Source of the DNA: Spirodela intermedia
Lineage: Eukaryota > Streptophyta > Magnoliopsida > Alismatales > Araceae
Direction of reading: 5' to 3'
Assembly (NCBI GenBank): GCA_902729315.2
Contig: LR746267.1
Coordinates: 997,001-1,061,000 of the forward strand
Length of the DNA stretch: 64,000 nucleotides
Shown: positions 23,176 to 33,821 of the stretch, piece by piece
Position numbering within the stretch: the first letter of the stretch is position 1
How the letters are laid out: each line of letters opens with the position of its first letter
The notes under the pieces: model-generated
Seen by the model: only the letters and a program-made list of their open reading frames with translations
Database searches by the model: none
Told to the model about the DNA's origin: nothing
Program-made: the position numbers and the translations under genes

Positions 23176-23650
23176 TTAAAAAACGATGCTTCCTTGGCCG
23201 TGTGGAACATGGATGAGCATTATGTCATTCCTACAAGTGATCCGACTGGAAGAAGTGCTATATGAGGACTTCGAGATCAAATAGAGAATGTGATTTTCTT
23301 TCCATTCCTCGTGAGCCACTTATTTCTCCGAAACAAGAGATCAAAGTGATTTTCCTCCTTTTTCCCAATAAGTCGACGGCCTTACACCATTGGGATACTT
23401 CGAATAAACTTGAGTACATATAGGAGACACCTGTGCTAAAACCTTTTATCGGGATATCTTCCAAACTGTTAGGGTCGTTGCTCCGGATGTTGTTCCCCCG
23501 GTGTGAAACCAGTTGGTTCCGTAGTTTGAGAACTCTGCTAATCCCAAGTACTCCATCTCCATCATTGCATATGGCAATATAAAAAGTAAAGAGGAGAAGG
23601 CATGACCAGAAGAATTGTGTGAAATAAGTAAATTTATCCAGTTGAGGCAT
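23176..23650 (-). pseudogene. atp8: Mitochondrial atp8 (orfB, ATP synthase subunit 8) with frameshift
   Basis: From the ATG at 23650 the minus strand encodes [57 protein letters not shown] and [20 protein letters not shown]. These are diagnostic of plant atp8 (orfB/ymf19). At GMERK a 4-nt insertion (around 23293) shifts the frame and gives a stop at 23258. The original frame continues below it through [14 protein letters not shown] and [11 protein letters not shown] to a TAA at 23176. The restored length would be about 156 residues, normal for the family. The open frame continues upstream of the ATG, but that part is mitochondrial 5' leader. Confidence 0.92.
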
Positions 23651-23875
23651 TATTGATTCATAAAAAAAGATTCCCTCCAGACAGAAAGAGACCCCTTCCT
23701 GTACGAGTAGTGAAGAACTATAGAGAGCTGTGGTTGGTTGTTGATCAACGGAAAGCATGAATTGAATTAAAGAAACTAAGAGGGCCTTGCCTTCTCGGTT
23801 AAACAAAAAATTAAGGGGTGTGGTGGATGTGTCACTGGGTCCACCAAAACAAAAGAAACTGTTCCATCCAAACAA

Positions 23876-24560
23876 AAATGCAAATCTTTAGCCTTCATTC
23901 ACCTCCTCTCCTTCTTGTTTCCCCCTCCCATTCCCACATTCTTTTGAAGAAAGAACCAACCAACCAACCACCAATGCTCAATAAGGAGATGGCGAAAGGA
24001 CAAGGGAAGGAAAGGAAACTTTATTTTTCATTTCTTTCTTTTTCATTTAAATGAGGGGATTTCCCCCCAAAGAAAAGGGAAGACTGCAGAAACCTAGCAC
24101 TAAAACTTCTGTGGTTTGACCCACACCCGTGAGTCACCCACTCCAAAAATTGACTAATAAGTCTCATATCTGTGACTCTATCAACTACGATTTTTATTTT
24201 GGAAACGGAAGAAAATAACCCTACCCCGACTTCCCGCCGCGGTAGTATGAACCTTCCCTTTCCTTGATATGACACAGGATGCGCAATGGGATAGTACGAG
24301 GTGACTGAGAGCATTACATTAGAAGAATAGAAAGAGATGTTAAAAAGAACGACCATGGAGACTTGGGGATCTAGGACGGGTACAATACCTCGTGTCGAGA
24401 GCGACTTCCTCGAATATCAACACAGGGAGCCGCGAGGAGAGGACTTCCAGGGCTCGATCTACGGCTGCGTCAGCATGAGGCAACAAAGCTCATAAACATA
24501 AAAAGAGGATAGAAATTAGACACGAGGTTGTTTTCCGGATGGTAAGCTAAAGGGCTGTTG
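23876..24560. other. Mitochondrial-type spacer, no gene recognised
   Basis: Contains a minus-strand open stretch (about 24021-24356, 111 codons, with a NISFYSSNVMLSVTSYYP segment) that I do not recognise, and no clear tRNA. It is probably flanking mitochondrial DNA of atp8. Confidence 0.4.
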
Positions 24561-24564
24561 AAGA

Positions 24565-24843
24565 GTGGTCCAAAAACTTATACCTCAGACACCAAGATCC
24601 CATCACAAGGTTCATATATATGAGTGCAGTTATTGCCATGAGAAGGGACACTGGAAGAAGGATTGTCCCAAGTTGAACAAAGAAAAGACAAAGTTTGGCC
24701 TAACCCGAGTCGTGGTCCACCTAAAGATAGAGCTTCATCCAGATCGACCAGAAAAAATGCAGCCTTTCCTGACTGACCGACAAAAAAAGCTTCTTATAAG
24801 GAACCCAGGAAGTCACCTTGAGCATTCCTTTAGGGTGCTTTAA
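24565..24843 (+). pseudogene. Copia-type gag fragment with CCHC zinc knuckle
   Basis: A plus-strand frame with no upstream ATG contains ECSYCHEKGHWKKDCPKL at about 24622-24675. This is an intact C-x2-C-x4-H-x4-C knuckle of the kind found in Copia Gag nucleocapsid. The following residues are not recognised. It lies near the right end of the NUMT. Plant mitochondrial genomes often carry such retroelement fragments, so it may have arrived with the mitochondrial DNA, or it may be a separate nuclear element fragment. Confidence 0.7.
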
Positions 24844-25009
24844 GGTGTATGAGCAGCTGTAGCATCTCTAGCAACTCGGCTTGTAGTTGGGTTAGCTCAG
24901 GTAGCTGCAGTCTTTCGCTTTTGACATCTGCAAATCGAACCTCCATGGGAAGGGAAGTGCATGCCAACGCTTTTACTACACGAAGATCTATCTTTTCTTA
25001 AGAAGGGGA

Positions 25010-26187
25010 ACACAAATTGTACAGAAATAGAGTTCCACCTGAAGATTCTTACATAAGTGATTATAGATGATTTAATTGATCAAATTAAGATCTATAAAAT
25101 TTAGAAGAATTATAATTAAATGAAGAATAGTTTGGTAAATTTGAATCACACAAATTATCACTAAATGAAGTAAAAATTAAATTGAAAGTAGGAAAAATAG
25201 AGTTCCAACCTCGTAACAACAATCGCTGAAATTCTATGTTCAAGAAAGTCTTTGAATGACATCCATAGTCTCCAAGACTCTATTTAGATATGAATGACTT
25301 GAACATTCACTAGATCTTGCTTCAAAGTCCAAAACATGATAGTGGAAGTTAAACTAATTAAAAATAATAATAAAATAAAGTTCCGACATCATAGTGGTGA
25401 TGCGTCAACGTTACATTAGAATCTTGAGCATTTAAAAGAATTGTCATATAGTGTCTACAGTCTTAAAAGCTCTCCTTGGACAAAGACGACATAGATAATC
25501 TCTAGATCTTCTAGTGAAGTCCAAAGATCGATGAAATGGATCGTCAAATCGTCTCCAATAATTGTCACCCAGCATAACGAAAAAATGACCACTTTGCGAC
25601 TCTCTAGTGACTGTCACCCAATATAAAAAAGTTAGATGAAGGTGGGATGTGTGTCAAGGAGCTCCATCTTCAAGTCTGCGTAGCAAGAGGAAGCTCTTCA
25701 CCGCATTCAGTATGTTCTCAAGAGATGAAGACTCATCTCCTAGTGGATTGTCCTCTTCTCGACAACGACTTGTTATCGATCAATCAAAGATAATTTACTC
25801 GATAGATTAACGTTCTTTTATCATTAATTATGTAGTAATTTTAGTAACAATACTCCGTGAATCACACTAACGAGATTTTTGCTAACTATTTTAGTGATTT
25901 TGGTAACTTAATCCTTCATCGGCAATCTGTAGAAAAGTCACGATTTAGTTAGATAAAAATACAAGTCTTGACTTTGATAGGATTCGAACCCATGCTAGTC
26001 TCCCACCTATATGAGAGAGATTAAAATAAATATTTAAATATCCTTATAAAGTGACATCGTCATTGTATATCGTTGTTATAATTAAAAGATATTTTAGGTA
26101 TTAAAATAAATAAAACTATTCGAAGAATGTGTGATAAAGGTTTAGTCTCGCATCAATTGTATGTCGAAGTTTTAGACGAATATATAG
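25010..26187 (+). repeat. TGA...TCA repeat copy D, 5'-truncated
   Basis: Plus-strand copy of the family seen as copies A-C, equivalent to about 8825-9805 of copy B. It starts inside the element (AGAGTTCCACCTGAAGATTC, compare AAGTTTCACCTAGTGATTC) and ends right after the TATA-like GAATATATAG. About 300 bp at the 5' end is missing, at the point where the NUMT begins; the 3' part of about 430 bp is also missing. The internal partial duplication seen in copy C (about 25195-25460) is also present here, so C and D share a subfamily. Confidence 0.78.
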
Positions 26188-26315
26188 TGATAAGTTTTCA
26201 TTATCATGAGTTAATAATTAGTAAGTAATATAATTTTAGGCTTAACTCATAATAAATAGACTTATATTTGTGTTAAAGTGTAAAAAGTGATTTTCAATTG
26301 ATTAACATTCATTTG
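26188..26315 (-). repeat. Inverted terminal fragment of the same repeat family
   Basis: Begins TGATAAGTTTTCATTATCATG directly after the TATA-like end of copy D and follows the outer end of copy A (5858-5985) for about 125 bp, then loses similarity. It is therefore in the opposite orientation to copy D. It represents either an inversion within D or a second, head-to-head, truncated copy. Confidence 0.72.
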
Positions 26316-29300
26316 AGATAAAAGGAGTATGAATCTAGTAGTCAAGATGTTTACTTATCAAGAGGCACACGAGAAGGGGTGAAAAAGATCTAATAGAGGA
26401 GATGATTACATGAAGATCTCATTACCATCTAAGGGGTGAGAATTCAGCATGATAGTGAAAAGATCTAAAGACTGATCACGCAAGAATGGAGCATCACAAC
26501 CATCAATTTAAGGGCTAATCTTATAAGAGTGAGAGATAATGAATGATGCCGTCCTATATACATGATTTATCAAATAATTAGAAATTAACTTATCTTAGTG
26601 GAACTTCAAATAGTCACTGTCCCAATAAGGTTCAAAGGGTCCCAAACTCCATACCTGTCGATCAAAGGTGTGTCTTCTATTTGTCATCAGGTTATGCAAC
26701 CTTAATGAGATTCTCTCCCACAACTAGTAGCTATCACCTCATGAAAATAAGGAAGGAGATGTAGTGATAATCAAGTTGGTTTCGAAGAACCTATGAGTCG
26801 GATGTTCTTAGTTAGGAAATAGATTCTGATTAGTATTAGAGTTGATCACATGATCAAAGGGATTGTGTGACATCATTCATACTTCGACAAATACGTTTTA
26901 TACCTCAGCCCATTCTCTTCCTTTACACATCAATTTTTTTCTTCTTCATGATCTCCAACCATTCCTATCAATCTTAATCAACAAATAAAAGTAAACTTTG
27001 CTGCAATTCCCTAAAGATCAACCCCTGAGCTTACCATAATACTAAATTATTTCATAATATAATCTAAAAGAGTAAATACAAGAGTATAAATATTGTTGAC
27101 TAATTGATTTTGGAGCTTTTCAATGACCCTCAAAAGTGATCTATCAGTAACCCAGCCATATCCTTTTCTTGAATCTTTGTTATTTGTTTATCTATTTTCT
27201 TTAGTTGAATATTTGTGTTTTAATTATTTTACACTGAGCTGAAGATCACAGCCAAAAGGGTCTAACATAATCTCATTATCAAATCATGATGATTGACGAA
27301 CCTATGCACATCAGGTGGTATTCTAACTTTCTTCTTCTTTCCAATCTGAAATTTTAAATATATATCATTGCAAATTTATATGCATCAATGTACAACTCTA
27401 TTCTTATATCACATCCTCAATAATTGCAATGAGATAAGTTGGTGGGTCACAATGACTTTAATTTAATATTGTATTGACTTTCACAATTTAAAATTCTGAA
27501 CATGATTTTATTGCTATCCTTTGATTTCTTGCATTAGGGTCAATGCTATATTCAAGTTGAGGGGTGTGGCTAAGAGAGAAGATGAAAACTTCTTGCATAC
27601 AATCTATTTTCTCTTAAATAATTTTTTGAAACATCATGCAGTTTTAATAAAATGTTAAGCATACAAAGTCTACATCTCCACCAAATTTTTATATGTATAT
27701 TCATTGGAGGAAGCAAGAATTTATGGTACTCATACTATTAGGATTATAAGATTCAAGTGGGAGGTTGATCTTAGGCATTCTTATTGGGTCAAATTGGCAT
27801 ATTAGTGGGCTCTATGGATCAAGGACTCCTAGAATCATCTCTAAACCAATATTTCCCCCCCTACTTAGTGATTGAAAGTATTTGCTTTAGTGCTAAATTG
27901 AATTCACTATTTGTATTTCAAATGGTGAATTTGTAACTAGAAGATCTCCAAATTCATAGTAAAAGACATGACATCTTCTATCTTATCTCTTCTATGAATA
28001 TCTCTCTCAAATTCATTAGCAAAACACCTTTCAAAAAAAAAACAAGAACAAGAACAAGAAGAACAAGAAGAAAAATAATAGTACAAAAGTACTACAAAAC
28101 AAGGGGGGCAATTTCATCTGATGTATATCACATATTTTCTCTTCAATAAGCTTATGTCTTCTACAAGGCAAAGATTACTTTCTTACTTTCTTTCCATAAG
28201 TTCTAAGTTTGGATACAAAGTAAAGAATTTCTTCTAGTTTCGAAAATACTTATTTATCCTTAAGTAGGGACTATTAATATAAGGAAGTGCTTTGGCTCCT
28301 TGTATGCCTATCATTTACTTCCAATTTTGAAAATTCTAAGTTCTTAACAAAGTTCAGTTCGTTATTCTAGCATTTCTCTAAGGGTGTAGTTGCATGATGA
28401 TTTGGTGGAGTATAAATCTAAGTTATGCACTAGTTTAATTCATTACTAAGGGACTAGTAATGGGGTAAGTTGGGGGTATGAGAATAATCTACTCATGTTG
28501 TATAATTCAAATCATATAGGCCTTTTTTATTATCTTTTGTAGGCATAATACAACTGAATTGAATATATTATCTCCTTATCATGATTTAATTAATTTTCAT
28601 ATAATGGGTATGAACTATGCTTAAATATATGAGTCATAAACTCAGCATTTTATAAATGAGAGATATATTTTACTATGTGACATATTATCTTATCATATAT
28701 GAGATTAAGTAATAGCATGTTTTTCTCTTCTAGTATCTCATGTGCATTTTATTATTTAATACAAGAAATTAAGAGAGAGGAGGTGGCATAGTGAGACAAA
28801 ATGGTTAGATGAAGGAGGTGGCATCACCAATTAAGTCAGCCACCCAATGAAAGGATGGCTGACCATTTTTATAGGAACATAAATACCTTTCAACCATTCA
28901 CGTATATAAGAAGAAAACCAACAAATAAAAAAACTGACAAAGAAAGAAACTAACAAGGAAGGAAATTGATGGAGGGAAAGGAAACTATTGCCACTGTACC
29001 AAGGACTTAAGCTCCTGATTGGCAATGGTTCGTGGTGGGTTGATCCTTCGTCACTCAATGTGTCACGTGACTAAGTACATCTAATCCAACAGCTCATGAA
29101 GTGCCACGATATCGGAAACTTAAGTTCTAGCACATACCACTATTAGGGATATAAAGATAATAATTGATTATTTTTTAGTAAAATAGATATTATCAATTAT
29201 CTCTAAAATCTCGACAATAATCGTGAATATGATAATTTGTTTCCTCTCTTTTTTTGCACGATCAACATCTTCGACGATTGGTAAACTTATTCCTTCCTCC

Positions 29301-29990
29301 CCCAATTGCACTCAAAGCCTCCAATGAGTGGTAAATTCTTCCCTTCTCCCCTTAGATGACACTAATGGCATGGTCAACCCTTCTTTTGGCATATCTCTCT
29401 AACAAATGGCATAGTACTTTCATATAATACTTTTGCAACTTCCAACATGATGTGATATGTCTGGAAAAAACCAAACCACCACACCAGTGTCTCTAATTGC
29501 TTAGGAAGTAGACTAAACTTGGGTAATGATTTATTTCTTACTTTTAGTATTTACTTATCTACTTTTATCATTTATTTATATTTTACGGTAAGTTATTTTA
29601 CGGTTAATTAATAATCTTTGTTCTTCTTCTGAATCCTCTAAAACTCATATGAGATTAAGTAAGATCATTTCTAACTTATTTTCTATTTATTTTCATAGTA
29701 AATCTTGACATATTCATATTTCTGACATTCCACAAATAACAAGTATTTTTTTATTTTTGAATGCAAAATCACTAAGATTAAAGGTTGATTAATGAGTATT
29801 CAATGATTAAAACAAATTAGAGACATTCACAGTTGATCTCATGTCATGTGTGTGAATTCTCAAGTGCACATTCGTCCAAAAATAATGGCCACCATGAAAA
29901 TGAGTTGATTGTATTTTTCTCTTTTTTTATTATTGTCCTATTTCTATCTCTCATTCTCTCTCCCTCTCTCTTTCTCGTGAGACATTTCTC
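26316..29990. other. AT-rich intergenic DNA, possible non-coding retroelement interior
   Basis: No coding region is recognised on either strand. Phrases such as CAAGTTGAGGGGTGTGG (about 27554-27570), AAGTTGGGGGTATGAG (about 28467-28482) and AATTCCCTAAAGATCAACCCCTGAG (about 27006-27030) resemble motifs common in the non-coding parts of plant LTR elements, so this may be a non-autonomous element. A purine run of AACAAGAACAAGAAG-type units lies at about 28045-28072. LTR borders could not be established. Confidence 0.4.
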
Positions 29991-29993
29991 TCT

Positions 29994-30115
29994 CTATCTC
30001 ACATGAGATTTCCTCCTCTTTCTTCTCTCTTTTCTCTCTCTTCTCTCTCTTCTCTCTCTCTTTTCTCTCTCTTCTCTCTCTCCTCTCTCTCTCCTCTCTC
30101 TCTCCTCTCTCTCTC

Positions 30116-30165
<50 letters not shown>

Positions 30166-30345
30166 CTCTCTCCTCTCTCTCTCCTCTCTCTCTCCTCTCT
30201 CTCTCTCTCTATTTCTCTCTTCTCTCTCTCATGAGATCTTTCTCTCTCTATCTCACACAAAATTTATTCCTCTCTCTTCTCTCTCTCCTCTCTCTCTCTC
30301 TTTCCTCTTACTTTTTCTCCACTTCCCTTCCTTTATTCTTCTCAC
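29994..30345. repeat. CT-rich compound microsatellite with an 11-bp phase
   Basis: Long pyrimidine tract on the plus strand. Within 30078-30130 and 30165-30205 the CT run is punctuated by CC at a regular 11-bp spacing (for example 30082, 30093, 30104, 30115). That makes it an 11-bp minisatellite inside a CT tract. Both strands are open (Ser/Leu-rich or Arg/Glu-rich), but this is an artefact of the repeat. Confidence 0.85.
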
Positions 30346-31191
30346 CTCACCCTTCTATTTTATTATTTTGGTTAAATATTAATAAAATATTAAAATCAAT
30401 TTATATATAAATTAAATTAATTTTTACAACAGATTAATCAATCTCCCTATGTTCGACTTAAGACTTACTTCTATACTAATATTTTATTAAGTCTTAGTTA
30501 TAAATATTATTAAATAATATGCATTTAAACACAACAGCAAATGCACATTAGTAATCAATCAAGCATGCCTTGGAGATCAACATGGATCAGGTAATAGATT
30601 CTTATTTATTTAACTTACCTAGCCCTTTTATACAATTCTCTATCTAAAAAACTTTCTTATGTTCCTAAATCACTTTCTTTATTTGAGTATCTTCCTATAT
30701 TTTTCTTTTTATAGATTTTTAATTCCAAAACATAGTCAAACATAACTTCTTTAATCTATGTTTCCTAACATGAAAACCCTTCACAAAAATGGATGAAGAA
30801 TATCTTTCTTATTAGTATGAGATCTCTATGGCCGTCTTCATAAAAATTCTAGTAGTTATATTAATCTCATGACATTTAATCCACTCACTATAAAGTCAAT
30901 CATGTTCTAAGTTTTGATAGAATGGTCTACGGCTGCACATTACTAATAGATCTTTCTTTCAGAAAAATTAATTCGATGTGAAAAAATGTGCACGATTTAA
31001 AAATTATTAAACTAATCTGATTACAAAATAATGTAAGATTAATAGTGATGAGACATTTTCCATAGCCGCTTAAGCTAGTTTGGAGTCTTATGATTCTGTG
31101 AGGTATGGTATAAAATGCGCAGCATTCAACATATTGTTAGCTTTCAGAAAATATGGAATATATTCCTCATCGACAGCTCAAGGAGAAATAC

Positions 31192-31241
<50 letters not shown>

Positions 31242-31824
31242 CTTTCCCTCCCTCCGGGGGAGATAACGATGAGGCATAATTAATATACTCCTACTTGTAC
31301 CGATCTGCACATGAGAATATTAAAGGTACGCTAACCTGTCCCCCAGTGTTGCTAGTTGAACGTTTCCCTGAGTAAGAGGGCCGACTCCCCCCGTGATCGC
31401 TGAGTAAGAGAATGCGATCGTCCTTTGTTTGGTCCTCTCCTCCACGGCCACCGCACCATCTTCCCACACTGCCGACAGATGGCATCTCTCAGACGCCGTC
31501 TTTATCGTCTCCAGCTTTCTCAGCAACTCTCAGATCCGTAAGGGGTGACATACTCCACTATTCAATAAATCCTTCCCAAGTGGTTTATAATCGAACTATG
31601 ATAACGTTCTCGCCCCCTTCTTTCCCACTAACTCTCGCGTCTGTATGAGATGTCACACTCCACTCATAAATAAATCATTCCTGACTGGTTTATTCTCGAT
31701 ATATGACAGCTTCCTGCCCCCCAGGGCCCTCCTAACTGTAGACTAATAGACCCTTAACGTCAGTAACCAAATAAGAATATGGCATACTGACAGCGAGAGA
31801 GAGAGAGACAGAGAGACAGAGAGG
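30346..31824. other. Intergenic DNA with a (CT)n tract and a tandem duplication
   Basis: No gene is recognised. (CT)n occupies about 31196-31239. At about 31530-31735 two imperfect copies of a roughly 105-bp unit lie in tandem (shared phrases ACTCCACT, AATAAATC, TGGTTTAT). A (GA)n-like tract at about 31793-31822 ends at the start of the PUP segmental duplication. Confidence 0.6.
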
Positions 31825-32554
31825 AGGGATATCGTCAGCATCCTTTCATTGACTTGCGTGAGGCGGGCAACACAGAGCCCAACTGATGGGGTTGGGGAAG
31901 GGATTAATGAAGCCTGCAGAAAATTTACTCAGCTCAAGTCTGCAGAAAATCCCGGCAAAGTAGCCCGAGAAGAGGGGGAGGGCTATCACTTTGTGTGAGG
32001 TGAGGAAGAAGATGGGGCCCGACCAGGAAACTAGTCGCTGGCATAGATGAAAGGAGAGGGTCTCCGGGTCCCGGGCGGAGTTGACAGGAAATATTTTGAT
32101 TAGTTTAGCTATCCCGGGGTCTCAAAACCCAAGGAGGTTAGGGTGTATCTGCCGGTCTCACGGGACCGCATAGGCCAAAGCAAGAGCTCCCTTATTAGCA
32201 GCTGTCATCTTCGATGAAATGTCACGTCGTTATCCACCTTTTTTCCAACACGAGGTCATTAACTGTGTAAAATGGGGAATAGAAGACGACATTTTCGGAC
32301 AAGGCACTTTCAGCAGCGGAAGGGTTGACCATTTGACATTCCGGTTCAAACTAAGAGCGATTAAGAGGAAAATTCGTCAGGCGACAGGGAGAACTCGGAT
32401 TACAAACGAAGGGTGAGGGATGGAGCGAAATCCTGTAGAGCGCCCAGATTCCTTTGACATTCTGGTTGAACAGGTTCGACCAGAGTAGTTCTCATACCCA
32501 GAGGAACGTATCCTGCATCGCTATTATTTCTCCTCGGAGCGGCGCGATCCTATC

Positions 32555-32563
32555 TATATAAAA
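32555..32563 (+). promoter_or_regulatory. TATA box of the intact PUP gene
   Basis: TATATAAAA, 39 bp upstream of the ATG at 32602. With initiation about 30 bp downstream of the TATA box, the 5' leader would be only about 10-20 nt. The same box is kept in the pseudogene copy (16717-16725). Confidence 0.7.
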
Positions 32564-32601
32564 CCCGACGCCTTCTCTCAGCGAGGGTAGAACTGTAGAG
32601 A

Positions 32602-33821
32602 ATGGATTCTTCCATGGCCATCGAAGCCCGATCGTCGGCCCCCGAGGAAAGGGGAAGAGAGAGAAAGGAAACCTTCAGACGAGTAGCACTCATCCTCAGC
32701 ATCATCTTCTTGGTGGTCGGCGCCGTCGGTGCACCTCTCCTCACCCGCATCTATTTCTTGCATGGTGGCTCCAGGGTTTGGGTGACGACCTTCGTCCAAT
32801 TCATCGCCTTTCCCCTCGTTCTTCCTCTCCTCTACGCCTCCTACCTCCGCCGCTGGCAGCGAGGAGAGAGAAAGCTCGTCCAGCTCTCCGCCAAGGTCAC
32901 GGCGGCGAGCGTGGGGATCGGAATCATCGCCGCCGCTGACGCGTACCTGTACACCTACGGGTCAATGTCCCTCCCCCTGTCCACCTCGACGTTGGTTTTC
33001 TCAACGCAGGTGGTCTTCACGGCGGTCTTCGCCTTCCTCCTGGTGAGGCAGAAGTTCACGGCTTTCTCGGTCAACGCCATCGTCCTGCTCGTGATCGGGG
33101 CGGTGCTGCTCGGTGTTCAGTCCAGCGGAGACCGCCCCCCCGGGGTGTCAGACAAGAAGTATTACCTGAGTTTCTTCGCCATGATCGGCGCCGCCGTTCT
33201 TTACGGCTTGATGATGCCTCTGATCCAGTGGACCTACTGGTGGTTCAAGCAGAAGGCGACCCTCACCACCGTGATAGAGATGCAGGTCATCATGTCCGTC
33301 TCCGGCATCGTCTTCTCCGCCGTGGCCATGATAATCAACAAGGACTTTCCGGTCAGCGCAGGCCCATCTTCTTCCTCCTCCCCCCCCCCTTTTCTGTATG
33401 ATCTACCCACCGCCATTGACGAGGTTTTTTTGAGTTCTTGCAGGCCATTAAAAGGGAGGCGGAGCAGATTTACGAGCTAGGGGAAACCAAGTACTATCTA
33501 GTTCTGGTGGGCGCCGCCCTCTTCTGGCAGATGATGACCTTGGGTTTCTTGGGGGTGATCTGCTGCTCCTCCGGCCTCTTCGCCGGCGTGATCATCGCCA
33601 TGCTTCTGCCGGTGGGGGAGATCATGCCGGTGCTGCTGCTGGACGAGCAGTTCACCAGCGCCAAGGGGATCGCCACGGCCTTGTGCTTCTGGGGCTTCCT
33701 CTCCTATCTCTACGGCGAGCGGCAACAGACACAGGAGAAGCTGGCGCCACCGCCGGCCACCGCCGGCTTGGAGCTGATGGCGCCTCGTGGCAGCGTCGTC
33801 CCCGCAGAAGCCACTCCCTGA
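32602..33821 (+). CDS. Purine permease (PUP family transporter), intact
   Basis: Two exons, 32602-33351 and 33444-33821, separated by a 92-bp GT-AG intron (phase 0), encode 375 residues, the usual PUP length. PUPs are multi-spanning (about ten helices) drug/metabolite-superfamily carriers that move adenine, cytokinins and related bases across plasma or internal membranes with protons. The ATG at 32602 (MDSSMAIEARSS) follows a TATA box; the hydrophilic N-terminus precedes the first helix. Family hallmarks include GGSRVWVTTFVQFIAFPLVL, YLYTYGSMSLPLSTSTLVFS, VFTAVFAFLLVRQKFTAFSV, the splice-spanning NKDFP/AIKRE, and the C-terminal LDEQFTSAKGIATALCFWGF and SYLYGE. GC-rich codons contrast with the surroundings. 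The paralogue at 16764 is dead, so this copy is probably the functional one. Substrate cannot be told from sequence. Confidence 0.92.

Larger units (their letters stand above)
18160..25005 (-). mobile_element. Nuclear insertion of mitochondrial DNA (NUMT), about 6.8 kb
   Basis: Three plant mitochondrial genes lie in one block, all on the minus strand: cox3 (cut at 18160), mttB and atp8. Nuclear genes and LTR elements flank it on both sides, so it is an insertion and not organelle sequence. The stretch looks clearly less AT-rich than its surroundings, as plant mitochondrial DNA does. Frameshifts in cox3 and atp8 fit relaxed constraint. The spacer parts (18785-21570, 22355-23175, 23651-24560) hold no protein I recognise and are assigned by contiguity. 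The right limit, where the repeat family of copies A-C resumes near 25010, is approximate. Confidence 0.85.

Noticed and set aside
24021-24356. Minus-strand open frame of 111 codons in the NUMT
   Set aside because: Could be an uncharacterised mitochondrial ORF, but no motif is recognisable and it starts at a GTG-type codon in this frame.
24889-24945. tRNA-like sequence (GGGTTAGCTCAGGTAGCTGC ... AAATCGAACC)
   Set aside because: The D-arm-like and T-arm-like words are only about 30 nt apart, leaving no room for an anticodon arm, and no paired acceptor stem is visible.
29994-30410. Long open frames rich in Ser/Leu (plus) and Arg/Glu (minus)
   Set aside because: They are translations of the CT-rich repeat; any (CT)n tract is open in several frames. 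No family resemblance or codon structure.
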